DNA of 64,000 bases from Rhizobium sp. SL42 (GCF_021729845.1 NZ_CP063397.1:1936001-2000000); one strand, 5' to 3'; numbered from the stretch's first letter, positions 25,671 through 33,895 are shown. Translations and numbers: made by a program. The notes: generated from the letters alone by a model not told the origin.

Positions 25671-25714
25671 GAACCGCGACCGGCAGGAACAAGGCCGGCG
25701 CGGTTCTTTTTATT
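25671..25714 (+). terminator. Strong intrinsic terminator downstream of the Sel1 gene
   Basis: The stem GAACCGCG (25671-25678) with CGCGGTTC (25699-25706), an inner CCGGC/GCCGG pairing, and the U-run TTTTTATT (25707-25714) make a textbook terminator. It lies about 100 bp after the Sel1 stop. The intervening stretch holds another hairpin, CCCCGCC-TGT-GGCGGGG (25579-25595). Confidence 0.8.
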
Positions 25715-25729
25715 GCAGGTTGGCCGCCG

Positions 25730-26842
25730 CTACGCCAGCGACGCCAGAACCTTGGGCAGCGCATCTTCGAGAAGATCCATATCGGCCGACAGGCCGGTCG
25801 ATATACGGATGCAGCGGTTGAGCGGCGCGACACCGGGCATACGAATGAAAACACCATGTTCCATCAGTCCATCGACGATCGCACGCGCATAGACGCCGTC
25901 TCGGCCAGCATCGACAGTGACGAAATTCGTCGCGGATCTGAGCGGTTTGAGGCCATTGGCCGTGGCGATGGCTGAAATGCGCGTGCGCGATTCCGCGATC
26001 CGGGAAAGCACATCCGACAGATAGGCCTGGTCCTTCAGCGCCGCGAGGGCGGCTTCCGTCGAAAGTCGCGGCATGCCGAAATGATTGCGGATCTTGTCGA
26101 AGGCGGAAACCGTGCCCGCCGTCCCGATGCCATAGCCGACGCGTGCGCCGGCAAGACCATAGGCCTTGGAGAATGTCCGCGTGCGGATCACGTTGGGCAG
26201 GTCGATCAAGGCATCGGCCGCCGGGATCGAGCCCGCCGGTGCCGTTTCGCTATAGGCTTCGTCCAGAACGAGCAGGGTCGTCTCGGGCAGGGAGCGGGCA
26301 AAGGCGACAATCGCGTCCGCATCCCACCAGCTGCCCATCGGATTGTCGGGATTGGCGAAATAGACGAGCGGCGCATCCACCGCCTTGACGGCTGCAAGCA
26401 GTCCGTCGAGGTCTTCGCGGTCGTCGCGATAGGGCACGGTGACCAGGCGACCGCCGAAGCCGTTTACATGGAAATTGAAGGTCGGATAGCCGCCGAGCGA
26501 CGTGACGACCGGCATGCCTGGCTCGATCACCAGTCGGACGATCAGGCCGAGCAGGTCGTCTATGCCTTCGCCGATGACGAAATTCTCCGGCTTGAGCGAC
26601 AGATGTGTCGCCAGCGCGGTCTTCAGGGCGTGGTTTTCCGGATCATTGTATTTCCAGATCTCGACCGATTTTTCGGCAATCCTGGCGATGACGGAGGGAG
26701 CAGGCCCGAAGCCGCTTTCATTCGCTCCGATCCGGGCTTTCACCGGCAGTCCGCGTTGGCGCTCGATGGCCTCTGGTCCGATGAAAGGCACCGTTGCCGG
26801 CAGGGAAGATGTCAGGGGCGTGAAGCGAGAAAAGGCGGACAT
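25730..26842 (-). CDS. PLP-dependent aminotransferase, HisC-like
   Basis: A 370-residue class I/II aminotransferase resembling histidinol-phosphate aminotransferase (GANESGFGPAP near the N-terminus, then the PLP-region YFANPDNPMGSWW, VLDEAYSET, and RTFSKAYGLAGARVGYGIG with the PLP lysine). There is no his operon nearby, so it may act on aromatic or other amino acids. The start at 26842 (MSAFSRFTP) is preferred; the in-frame start at 26917 would add 25 residues without family likeness. The 3' end is close to the Sel1 terminator. Confidence 0.85.
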   Translation of the reverse strand: MSAFSRFTPLTSSLPATVPFIGPEAIERQRGLPVKARIGANESGFGPAPSVIARIAEKSVEIWKYNDPENHALKTALATHLSLKPENFVIGEGIDDLLGLIVRLVIEPGMPVVTSLGGYPTFNFHVNGFGGRLVTVPYRDDREDLDGLLAAVKAVDAPLVYFANPDNPMGSWWDADAIVAFARSLPETTLLVLDEAYSETAPAGSIPAADALIDLPNVIRTRTFSKAYGLAGARVGYGIGTAGTVSAFDKIRNHFGMPRLSTEAALAALKDQAYLSDVLSRIAESRTRISAIATANGLKPLRSATNFVTVDAGRDGVYARAIVDGLMEHGVFIRMPGVAPLNRCIRISTGLSADMDLLEDALPKVLASLA

Positions 26843-26954
26843 GCGATGCTGGGATCCCTGGCAGATGTTGAACTTTGCCCACAATAGGATTCCGCAGGAC
26901 GCGCGCAAGGGCGGCAAGACGGGTCAAAGGCCCGCTTCAGACGTTTTGCAGCAA

Positions 26955-27365
26955 TCAGCGTCCGAGGCGCGCGCCGTTTCCATTGGTGAATGGCTTGATC
27001 GGCGCTTCCATCTTTTCACCCAGCATGAAGTCGGCACGCACGATCCGGTGCAGCATGGCCTCCGGGATGGGCCGGATGAATTTCACGCCGACCCGGTTGC
27101 CGTTTCGATAGGCTTCCGCGCAGCCGATGCGATCGGCAAGGCCGACGACCTGCAGGTAATAATGCGAGGACAGCCCGATGGTCGTGGTCATCACAAGCGC
27201 AGCGCCGCCTTGCGAGATGTCCACGACTTCACAACTGCGGATCGTGATGCCGCTGAGCCCCGGGCTGACCGCCATCACCTTGGCGGGACGCTGAACGTAG
27301 AAGCGTTCCCATTTGCGCTCGTACATTTCCGACTTGACGGTCGCCAGATGCGTTGCGTTTTCCAT
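26955..27365 (-). CDS. PilZ-domain protein with canonical c-di-GMP motif
   Basis: A protein of about 136 residues made of a single PilZ domain. RKWER (residues 17-21) supplies an RxxxR element and DISQGG (49-54) the D/NxSxxG element, so c-di-GMP binding is likely. The start ATG at 27365 is used (an upstream TTG at 27371 is possible). No other domain is present. The role could be to pass c-di-GMP level to motility, exopolysaccharide or another partner. A second PilZ protein is encoded just upstream on the same strand; the diguanylate cyclase at 38255-40177 is a possible source of the signal. Confidence 0.83.
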   Translation of the reverse strand: MENATHLATVKSEMYERKWERFYVQRPAKVMAVSPGLSGITIRSCEVVDISQGGAALVMTTTIGLSSHYYLQVVGLADRIGCAEAYRNGNRVGVKFIRPIPEAMLHRIVRADFMLGEKMEAPIKPFTNGNGARLGR

Positions 27366-27568
27366 TATCAATCTCGCGTTCCAAGCCCGGTGTTGCTTGC
27401 ACTGTGGGTTCTAATATTTGCATTAGCGTCAATAGGATCAGTCAAGTTTTAGGTATCTTCGTTTTACCGAATATGAGGAGGAAGAGACCGCAGGAAAATA
27501 CTGTGATGAAGCGCGTTGCATGCTGAACCGGCGCGCCAAGCTCTGTCTCGCCGCGCCGCGTGTCGATT

Positions 27569-27922
27569 TTAGTGGTTGAGTTCGAAGGACAGACGGACAA
27601 CGTGATGCAGGAATTCGGGGTCGATCAGCATGTTGAAGCCGATCGTCAGTTTTTCGGCTTCGCGGCGGACCAGCGTGCAGCCGATTTCATCGTGGATGCC
27701 AAGGATCTCCAGGAAGAAGTTGCTCGGCATCGGCAGATGCGGCGAGACTTCAAGCTCAGCCCCGTGCAGGGATATCGTGCGGATCAGGCAGCGGAGTGAG
27801 GTTTTCGTGCTCAGGTGATGGCCGACGAATATGATCTTGCCCGGCCTGTCGATCTTGAACTTTTCGAAGACCTTGTCCTGCGGAATGTTGGCTTTTGCGT
27901 CTGGTATCATCTGTAAGGGCAT
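27569..27922 (-). CDS. PilZ-like protein with altered c-di-GMP motif
   Basis: A 117-residue protein of PilZ shape (KFKIDRPGKIIFVGHHL then LIRTISLHGAELEVS). The D/NxSxxG signature has Thr49 in place of Asp or Asn (TISLHG), and the RxxxR element is reduced to a single arginine (Arg26). So it may not bind c-di-GMP and could act as a partner or use another ligand. AAAGGAGGG precedes the start. It is encoded 200 bp upstream of the canonical PilZ gene on the same strand, so the two could be one transcript or an old tandem duplication. Confidence 0.75.
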   Translation of the reverse strand: MPLQMIPDAKANIPQDKVFEKFKIDRPGKIIFVGHHLSTKTSLRCLIRTISLHGAELEVSPHLPMPSNFFLEILGIHDEIGCTLVRREAEKLTIGFNMLIDPEFLHHVVRLSFELNH

Positions 27923-28174
27923 TTCACCCTCCTTTGGTGATCTTGCACGGTCCCAAATTAACGCATCTTCTTCGACACTTTCTCTATCCGATCGTTAAAA
28001 TGCGATGCAAATCGGTTTTTTGCTTTGGACTCAGGTGTTTACCCTCGGCCGCAGGACAAACGGCGCCATCCGGCGCTTGACCGGAATTCGCCACAAAGCT
28101 AGGCCTTGATCTTTCATCCGCTGCCTCTGTTCGGGATGGTGGCACTGTTCAGGATTTGAGACGAGGCGCGACAC

Positions 28175-29392
28175 GTGGCGGGCAGATTGGTGATCATCGG
28201 TGCGGGCCAGGCTGGATTTGCCCTGGCGGCGAAACTTCGGACGCTGAAGGACGAGCGACCTATCACGCTTCTGGGTGCGGAGCCCTGCCTTCCCTACCAG
28301 CGTCCGCCGCTGTCGAAAAAATACCTGCTCGGTGAGATGAGCTTTGATCGCCTGCTGTTTCGCCCGGAGAGCTGGTACGAGGAGAATAACGTCGAGATCC
28401 GGCTCTCGACACCGGTCGAGGCAATCGATCGAGTGGCCAAGCAGGTTCGCCTCTATGACGGTTCGGTGCTGGACTATGAGACGCTGGTATTTGCCACCGG
28501 CGCGACGCCGCGGCGCCTGCCACCCCAGATCGGCGGCGATCTCGACGGCGTCTATACCGCGCGCGACAAGGCCGATGCCGACCGTCTCGCCGATGAGATG
28601 AAGGCGGGGCGGCGTCTGCTGATCGTCGGCGGCGGCTATATCGGGCTGGAGGCGGCAGCCGTTGCGCGCAAGCTGGGTCTTGACGTGACCCTGATTGAAA
28701 TGACCGATCGTATTCTGGCCCGCGTCGCAGCGAGTGAAACTGCCGACGCGATGCGTGCGATCCATGCGGCCCAGGGTGTGATCATTCGCGAAAAGACCGG
28801 CCTCACCCGGTTGATCGGCGAGGACGGGCGGGTCAAGGCGGCCGAACTGTCGGATGGCAGCGTCATCGATGTAGATTTGGTCATTGCCGGCATCGGCGTC
28901 GTGCCCAATGATCGGATTGCTGCGGAAGCCGGGATCGAAACCGCCAATGGCATCCTCGTGAACGACATGGAGCAAAGCTCCGACCCGAATGTCTATGCCG
29001 TGGGCGATTGCGCGGTCTTCGACTGGAAGGGGCAGAAGATCCGGCTCGAGTCGGTGCAGAATGCCGTGGACCAGGCGGAAGCTGCGGCAACCAATCTGGC
29101 GGGCGCTACGCTGCCTTATCGGCCAAAGCCGTGGTTCTGGTCGGATCAGTACGATGTCAAGCTGCAGATCGCCGGCTTCAATCTTGGCTACGACGAGACG
29201 GTTGTCCGGCCCGGCGCAAGGGAAGGCAGCCTGTCCGTCTGGTATTTTTCCGGGGGCGAATTCATCGCTGTCGATGCGATCAATGACGCCAAGGCGTATG
29301 TCGCCGGAAAGAAGCTTCTCGATCTGGGCCGTACCCCTGACAAGGCGGTCATCGCCGACCCCGCGGTGGACCTGAAGACCCTGATCACCTGA
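28175..29392 (+). CDS. FAD-dependent ferredoxin/rubredoxin reductase-type oxidoreductase
   Basis: A 405-residue flavoprotein with an N-terminal FAD motif GAGQAG (residues 9-14), RPPLSKKYL (typical of putidaredoxin/rhodocoxin-type reductases), a second dinucleotide motif GGGYIG for NAD(P)H near residue 153, and the C-terminal reductase domain with PWFWSDQYDVKLQIAG. It reduces a ferredoxin or other small carrier in front of an oxygenase or P450. The start is GTG at 28175 (GAGG 8 bp upstream). No ferredoxin or oxygenase gene is adjacent. A strong terminator follows. Confidence 0.9.
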   Translation: MAGRLVIIGAGQAGFALAAKLRTLKDERPITLLGAEPCLPYQRPPLSKKYLLGEMSFDRLLFRPESWYEENNVEIRLSTPVEAIDRVAKQVRLYDGSVLDYETLVFATGATPRRLPPQIGGDLDGVYTARDKADADRLADEMKAGRRLLIVGGGYIGLEAAAVARKLGLDVTLIEMTDRILARVAASETADAMRAIHAAQGVIIREKTGLTRLIGEDGRVKAAELSDGSVIDVDLVIAGIGVVPNDRIAAEAGIETANGILVNDMEQSSDPNVYAVGDCAVFDWKGQKIRLESVQNAVDQAEAAATNLAGATLPYRPKPWFWSDQYDVKLQIAGFNLGYDETVVRPGAREGSLSVWYFSGGEFIAVDAINDAKAYVAGKKLLDLGRTPDKAVIADPAVDLKTLIT

Positions 29393-29432
29393 TACGCGGA
29401 CCTGCAAAGGCAACGTCAATATATAGAGACAG

Positions 29433-29467
29433 AAAGGGGCCCCGGTTTTTTCACCGGGGCCCCTTTT
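29433..29467 (+). terminator. Strong intrinsic terminator after the ferredoxin reductase gene
   Basis: AAAGGGGCCCCGGT (29433-29446) and ACCGGGGCCCCTTT (29453-29466) make a 14-bp perfect stem with the 6-nt loop TTTTTC, followed by T. The symmetric A/T flanks could let it work in both directions, also for the integrase gene side. Confidence 0.85.
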
Positions 29468-29560
29468 GCGTTGTGACGATAACTGTTATCTAGAATAACA
29501 AAATCGAGCAATATCAAAGTGATGGTAGCGCTATCATATCACTTACAAAAAAATGAACTG

Positions 29561-30496
29561 CTAGTTTGCCGCCGCACGCTCCAGAACGGGCACACACATG
29601 TCGAGATCATGCGAGGCGAGGTGTGCGTATCGCATGGTCATTGTCAGCGTCTGATGGCCGAGCCACATCTGAACGCGTCGGATGTCGATTCCGCCCTGGA
29701 CAAGACGGGAAGCGCAGGTATGGCGCAGCACATGCGGTACCACGTCCTTGTCGTCGCCGAGACCGATCGCCTCCTTGGCATTGTGCCAGGCGATCCGGAA
29801 CTTTTGCTGGTCGATCTCCGAGAACGGGCCAGGGAAACGTCGATCCGAGGCCGAGATCGCCGCCGCCGCCCGGTGGGTGAGGGGAACAGAGCGGGAGCGA
29901 CCCGACTTGGTCACCCAGAAGGTGGCACGGTGCGCGTTCAGATCGCCCCAGCGCAGGTCCGTGCCTTCACTGAGACGAGCGCCGGTATCCACCAGGAACG
30001 TGCAGAAGCGGTAGTACAGTTCGTTATGCGCGCGGATTTCGGCAAACAGCAATTCCTCTTCGTTTCGATCGAGGAAGCGGATACGCCCGGCCTTTTCCTT
30101 TTCGCGCTTGAATTCGGGCAGACTGTAGACATCTCCCATTTTATACGCCTTTCGCAGCAGTTTGCTTAAGGCCGCCATCTTTCGATTGATGGTGGCGTTG
30201 CTGTTACCGCGTTTGCGCAATTTTCCAATCAACTGGTCGAGCATCTCCTGGGAAAAGGTCGAGAAGCCCGGAATATCCAACATGTCATGAAGCTCGGCGA
30301 TGAAGTTAGTGACGTTGTATTTGTGGCTGCCATTGAGCCAGAGGATGTCGCCATATTTCGCGAACAGCGCGCGCAGCGATGTGTCGCGAACTTCAAAAAG
30401 CTTGTTCGCGGACCCATACTGATAATGAACGGAATAGGAAGGCACTTCGACGGCTGTGTCGAATGCCTCGCTTTTTTCCGATATCATGTTGTTCAC
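29561..30496 (-). CDS. Tyrosine recombinase/phage-type integrase, complete and isolated
   Basis: A 311-residue site-specific recombinase of the XerC/phage integrase type. The N-terminal SAM-like core-binding domain (about 30-125) precedes the catalytic domain with Arg174 (TGARLSE), Lys198, His255 and Arg258 (HVLRH), His281 (LGHQ) and nucleophile Tyr290 (MRYAH), all present. GTG at 30496 is used as start because GAGG lies 7-10 bp upstream; ATG 30487 is an alternative. No excisionase, phage or transposon gene accompanies it. Its neighbour on the left is a terminator, and on the right is a porin gene that carries one arm of a long inverted repeat. The natural target is unknown. Confidence 0.93.
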   Translation of the reverse strand: MNNMISEKSEAFDTAVEVPSYSVHYQYGSANKLFEVRDTSLRALFAKYGDILWLNGSHKYNVTNFIAELHDMLDIPGFSTFSQEMLDQLIGKLRKRGNSNATINRKMAALSKLLRKAYKMGDVYSLPEFKREKEKAGRIRFLDRNEEELLFAEIRAHNELYYRFCTFLVDTGARLSEGTDLRWGDLNAHRATFWVTKSGRSRSVPLTHRAAAAISASDRRFPGPFSEIDQQKFRIAWHNAKEAIGLGDDKDVVPHVLRHTCASRLVQGGIDIRRVQMWLGHQTLTMTMRYAHLASHDLDMCVPVLERAAAN

Positions 30497-30716
30497 GCGA
30501 TTGCCTCACTACGATCCGGCCAGCGACATGCGGGCCTCACGAGATCGAATATCGTTATACATTATAAAAAGTATAGATCATAATTGCGCAGAAGCACGGA
30601 TGGTGGAGTTTTTTCCTCACGTAACGATGCATGCCGGCAACAGTCGTCACAACTGGCCAGCTCTGGACATTTCAAAACCTGTATCTGGCAAAACCACGTC
30701 TTGACGGGTTTTGAGT

Positions 30717-30742
30717 GAGATCCGGCCCGAAGGCCGGATCTC
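30717..30742 (-). terminator. Hairpin at the end of the leftward porin gene
   Basis: GAGATCCGGCC and GGCCGGATCTC form an 11-bp stem with a CGAA tetraloop, 20 bp past the porin stop on the minus strand. The run after it, TCACTCAAAA, is a poor U-tract. Confidence 0.6.
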
Positions 30743-30762
30743 GTATCGATCCGCAGAACGGA

Positions 30763-31800
30763 TTAGAACGAACGCTGCAGACGAACGAAGCCGTCCCATA
30801 CGCCGTCATCAGCTGCGTCTTCGTCGAAGTAGTTGACGGCAACCTTGGCAGTCAGGCCTTCGGTGACCTTGTAGTCGAGGGTCAGGCCGGCCTTCCAGGC
30901 GTCGTTGCTGGAGTCGAAGTCGTCAGCCGAAACCAGGCCATAGCTGTCCCAGTACTGAACGCCAGGCGTCAGGGTGAACTTGTCGCTCAGCTTGACGGCG
31001 TATTCGGCAGCAACGGTCCATTCGGAAACGTCGTAGTAGGCGTTTGCGCCGGTCGAGTAGATGGCGGCCAGGCCGAATGTGCCCGGACCAACGTCAGCCA
31101 GCAGCTTTGCACGGATCGCGCCGTTTTCTGCTGCGAAGTCGTAAGAACCGAGAAGTTCTGCCGTTACAACGCCGAAGGTCGCAGCGATCTGGCCTTCAAC
31201 GCCGAGGTTGTCGTTGTCATCATAGAAGGTGTCGAAGTCGCCGGAATAGGTCTTCGTCAGCTCGTCGAGGAAAACGCCAGCCGAGAATGCATCGGCAGTG
31301 TACTGATAGCCGATTGCGTTGATGCGGTTCGAGCCGAGATCGTCGGTTTCGCCCGAGAGATCGTTATCCCAGTAGTTGTACATGTAGCCGACCTTCAGGC
31401 CGCCGACAGTGATGTAGGCTTCGTCGATCTCGAGGTCGTTGCCCGAACCGCTGTCGGTGCCATCGCTTTCAGCCCAGGTGCGGACTGCGATGTAGGAACC
31501 AACGGTGCCGAGTTCGGAATCGCTCTTGGCTTCGAAGTTGATCTTGGCGCGGGTGCGCATGTTCCAGTCGAGGTCTTCGTTGTCGTCTTCGGAGAACTGG
31601 GTCTCGAAGCGAACGTAACCGCTGATCTTGAGGCAGGTTTCCGAACCCGGGATGTAGAAGTAGCCGGTGCCGAAAGCGTCGCAAACGCGAACGTATTCCA
31701 TCGGCTCAGGCTCGGCTGCAACGATAGCGTCGGCAGCCTGGGCGCCAGATACTACAGCGAGAGCTGCAGCGGAGCCGAGAAGAAGGCTCTTGATGTTCAT
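30763..31800 (-). CDS. Outer-membrane porin, Omp2/RopA type (leftward copy)
   Basis: A 345-residue outer-membrane beta-barrel of the alphaproteobacterial porin_2 family. The signal peptide MNIKSLLLGSAAALAVVSGA(QA) is cleaved after AQA. The mature N-terminus EYVRVCDAFGTGYFYIPG is the Omp2 hallmark, with a second Cys in ETCL. The C-terminus FVRLQRSF ends in Phe, the beta-barrel assembly signal. It is trimeric and allows diffusion of small solutes. The start at 31800 is set by the GGAGG site and by identity with its divergent partner (32769-33758). Its first 155 nt and leader are almost the same as those of the partner. Confidence 0.95.
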   Translation of the reverse strand: MNIKSLLLGSAAALAVVSGAQAADAIVAAEPEPMEYVRVCDAFGTGYFYIPGSETCLKISGYVRFETQFSEDDNEDLDWNMRTRAKINFEAKSDSELGTVGSYIAVRTWAESDGTDSGSGNDLEIDEAYITVGGLKVGYMYNYWDNDLSGETDDLGSNRINAIGYQYTADAFSAGVFLDELTKTYSGDFDTFYDDNDNLGVEGQIAATFGVVTAELLGSYDFAAENGAIRAKLLADVGPGTFGLAAIYSTGANAYYDVSEWTVAAEYAVKLSDKFTLTPGVQYWDSYGLVSADDFDSSNDAWKAGLTLDYKVTEGLTAKVAVNYFDEDAADDGVWDGFVRLQRSF

Positions 31801-31817
31801 TATTGACCTCCAGTCAA
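31646..31817 (-). repeat. 172-bp inverted repeat, left arm (start of leftward porin)
   Basis: Read on the minus strand, this segment matches 32752-32923 on the plus strand over 172 bp with only two mismatches (both in the Ala-Ala codons of the mature N-terminus). It spans the Shine-Dalgarno region, the whole signal peptide and the first mature residues through CCCGGG. Codon-level identity beyond what protein constraint would require points to recent conversion or duplication. Confidence 0.9.
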
Positions 31818-32054
31818 TTATAGACCAGAGCGCGTCAATTATTTCCATATTATTATTTGAAATTAGATAGTTAGTGGAGTATTGCCCGCAGGCGCCCGCG
31901 TCGTGCCGCCTGCTTTCGGCCGCTGAACGTGCCAAAATGGTGCCCAGGTGGCATAGCCGCCGACGCTTGGAGAGGGCGTGCGCAACCATGAACCTGTGCA
32001 GCTCTGCAATGCAGGCACCACACGCAATCGAAGGAACTTGGGAATTTTGTTGAA

Positions 32055-32145
32055 TGGCGGAGAGGATGGGATTCGAACCCACGATACGCTTTTGACGTAT
32101 ACTCCCTTAGCAGGGGAGCGCCTTCGACCACTCGGCCACCTCTCC
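32055..32145 (-). tRNA. tRNA-Ser (anticodon GCU)
   Basis: Read on the minus strand from 32145, the gene folds as a class II tRNA: acceptor GGAGAGG paired with CCTCTCC (32059-32065), discriminator G at 32058 and CCA encoded at 32055-32057. The anticodon stem CTCCC/GGGAG holds loop CTGCTAA, so the anticodon is GCT (reads AGC and AGU serine codons). A variable arm with ACG/CGT pairing and T-loop GTTCGAATC are present. It lies between the two divergent porin genes and is transcribed in the same direction as the leftward porin. Confidence 0.96.
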
Positions 32146-32768
32146 GGTGCGGCCTGATTATGTGCTTGAATCGGCGATTGCAAGGGATTTTCGCATCTCT
32201 GCACATTTTACCTGACCGGGTGCTCGATTTTCCAGGTCTTTGCACGCGGGACATGGCGCCGGGACCTGGCCGATTCTCGAATCGCAAAACTTTTCTGCGT
32301 GTGATTCTGCTTCGCCGGGCAAAAACCGGTGGCCGCTCGCAGCGTTTTGCGTCAATCGCCGCGCTATATATAAAGGAGACGCACGACGCGGTTGCGAACA
32401 GGAATTGCGCTGCAGCAGGGGATCTCGGTGTTTTTGGCCGGAAATTGATCGATGTTTTGAGCTGGCCCAACCCGTCCTCCGGCCGCTAAGTCCCCATTTC
32501 CTAAGGGGTTTCTTAACGAACTGTAAATTTTTAATGATCCCTGGACACGGTTTTGTGTCCTTTGAGCAACAATGCAGACGGAAGGGTTCCCGGTTTCTAT
32601 TCATTCCGCTGTTTGGTGATTGCATGACCGGCCGCGTTTTGTATTTTCAACATCGGAAGCGAGGCGGTGGATCGTCCGTCTTCTGAGAAACCGACGGGGA
32701 TGGGGCAGGAACTGCTGTCCTTCAGCCAATTTGGCCAGACCCATACGAAACTTGACTGGAGGTCAATA
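32146..32768. other. Long leader/intergenic region between tRNA-Ser and rightward porin
   Basis: No convincing gene in 620 bp. The region must carry the tRNA promoter (leftward) and the rightward porin promoter. Visible landmarks are a TATATATAA stretch near 32364-32372, an AT-rich block near 32510-32535 and the hairpin GGACAC-GGTTTT-GTGTCC (32543-32560) followed by TTTGAG, which could end a short transcript or shape the porin leader. No CRISPR or coding frame with a domain was seen. Confidence 0.5.
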
Positions 32769-32923
32769 ATGAACATCAAGAGCCTTCTTCTCGGCTCCGC
32801 TGCAGCTCTCGCTGTAGTATCTGGCGCCCAGGCTGCCGACGCTATCGTTGCTGCTGAGCCTGAGCCGATGGAATACGTTCGCGTTTGCGACGCTTTCGGC
32901 ACCGGCTACTTCTACATCCCGGG
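32752..32923 (+). repeat. 172-bp inverted repeat, right arm (start of rightward porin)
   Basis: Inverted partner of 31646-31817. The identity starts at TTGACTGGAGGTCAA, 17 bp before the start codon, and ends sharply after the CCCGGG of the mature N-terminus, where the two porins diverge. Only two mismatches lie in the 172 bp. Confidence 0.9.
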
Positions 32924-33758
32924 CACCGAAACCTGCCTCCAGATCGGTGGTTGGGTTCGTGCACAGGTCGACTTCGGACCGAACGCTGACTCTGGTTCGG
33001 ACAACGACTACGACATGCGCGCTTCGGCCCTCGTAACGGTTGACGCAAAGTCGGACACCGAGCTCGGCGTTCTGCAGTCCTTCATCGCTCTCGAAAGCGA
33101 CATCTCCGTCGACAACGAAGCCCAGGGCTTCTACGCTGACGAAGCCTTCCTCGCTCTCGGCGGCTTCAAGGCTGGCTGGTTCTACAACTGGTGGGATCTG
33201 GGTATCGCTGGCGAAACCGACGGCCTCGGCAACCAGACCGAATTCGTCTCCTTCTCCTACACCTACACCGCAGAATCCTTCTCGATCGGCGCTTCGGTTG
33301 ACGAAATCCAGTCCATCGTGACGGATACCGCTGACATCGGCCTGTCGGGCACTGTCACCGCGACCTTCGGTCCGGCTTCGATCGCCATCCTCGGCGGTTA
33401 CGACTTCGACGTAGAAGAAGGCGCAGTTCGCGCTATCGGTTCGGCTGAAGTCGGCCCGGGCACCTTCTACCTCGCTGGTATCTACTCGTCTGACCCGAGC
33501 GCCTACTACGACGACGCTGAATGGTCGGTTGCTGCTTCCTACGCCTTCAAGGCAACGGACAAGCTGACCGTTACCCCGGGCATCCAGTACTGGGATAACC
33601 TCGAAGACGGCGGCGCATACGTCGGCGGCGACAAGCTGAAGTACGGCATCACGCTCGACTACAAGCCTGTTGAAAACCTGCTGGCCCGTCTGTCGGTTCA
33701 GTACGACGACGTAACCGACAACCCGTACGGTTACTTCCGTCTGCAGCGCGCATTCTAA
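32769..33758 (+). CDS. Outer-membrane porin, Omp2/RopA type (rightward copy)
   Basis: A 329-residue porin_2 family outer-membrane barrel with the same signal peptide and mature N-terminus (EYVRVCDAFGTGYFYIPG, then ETCL) as the leftward copy and the C-terminal FRLQRAF ending in Phe. After about residue 55 it differs strongly from its partner in loops and length, so the two probably form pores of different selectivity. Codon choice is highly biased (Ala GCT, Thr ACC, Tyr TAC), a sign of strong expression. A good terminator follows. The arrangement of two divergent copies around about 1 kb is the one known for Brucella omp2a and omp2b. Confidence 0.95.
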   Translation: MNIKSLLLGSAAALAVVSGAQAADAIVAAEPEPMEYVRVCDAFGTGYFYIPGTETCLQIGGWVRAQVDFGPNADSGSDNDYDMRASALVTVDAKSDTELGVLQSFIALESDISVDNEAQGFYADEAFLALGGFKAGWFYNWWDLGIAGETDGLGNQTEFVSFSYTYTAESFSIGASVDEIQSIVTDTADIGLSGTVTATFGPASIAILGGYDFDVEEGAVRAIGSAEVGPGTFYLAGIYSSDPSAYYDDAEWSVAASYAFKATDKLTVTPGIQYWDNLEDGGAYVGGDKLKYGITLDYKPVENLLARLSVQYDDVTDNPYGYFRLQRAF

Positions 33759-33781
33759 TTCAATCCTCGGATTGGATAGGG

Positions 33782-33808
33782 AAAGCCCGGCCTTGTGCCG
33801 GGCTTTTT
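33782..33808 (+). terminator. Intrinsic terminator after the rightward porin
   Basis: AAAGCCCGG (33782-33790) and CCGGGCTTT (33798-33806) form a 9-bp stem, 7-nt loop, and run into TTTTTCC. Confidence 0.85.
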
Positions 33809-33895
33809 CCGTTTTGGCCGACATTGCCGACAAATGGTCGTGCATGTCCTCTCGCCGATAAAGCCAAGGGCGTCGTCTCGACTGAGCTGTTTCGA

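Noticed and set aside
31646..32923. The porin inverted repeat as ends of an insertion sequence
   Set aside because: The arms are coding sequence and the segment between them holds a tRNA and leaders, with no transposase.
29400..33800. A complete integrative element or prophage between the integrase and tRNA-Ser
   Set aside because: Only the recombinase is present. I saw no copy of the tRNA 3' end near the integrase and no phage or transfer genes.
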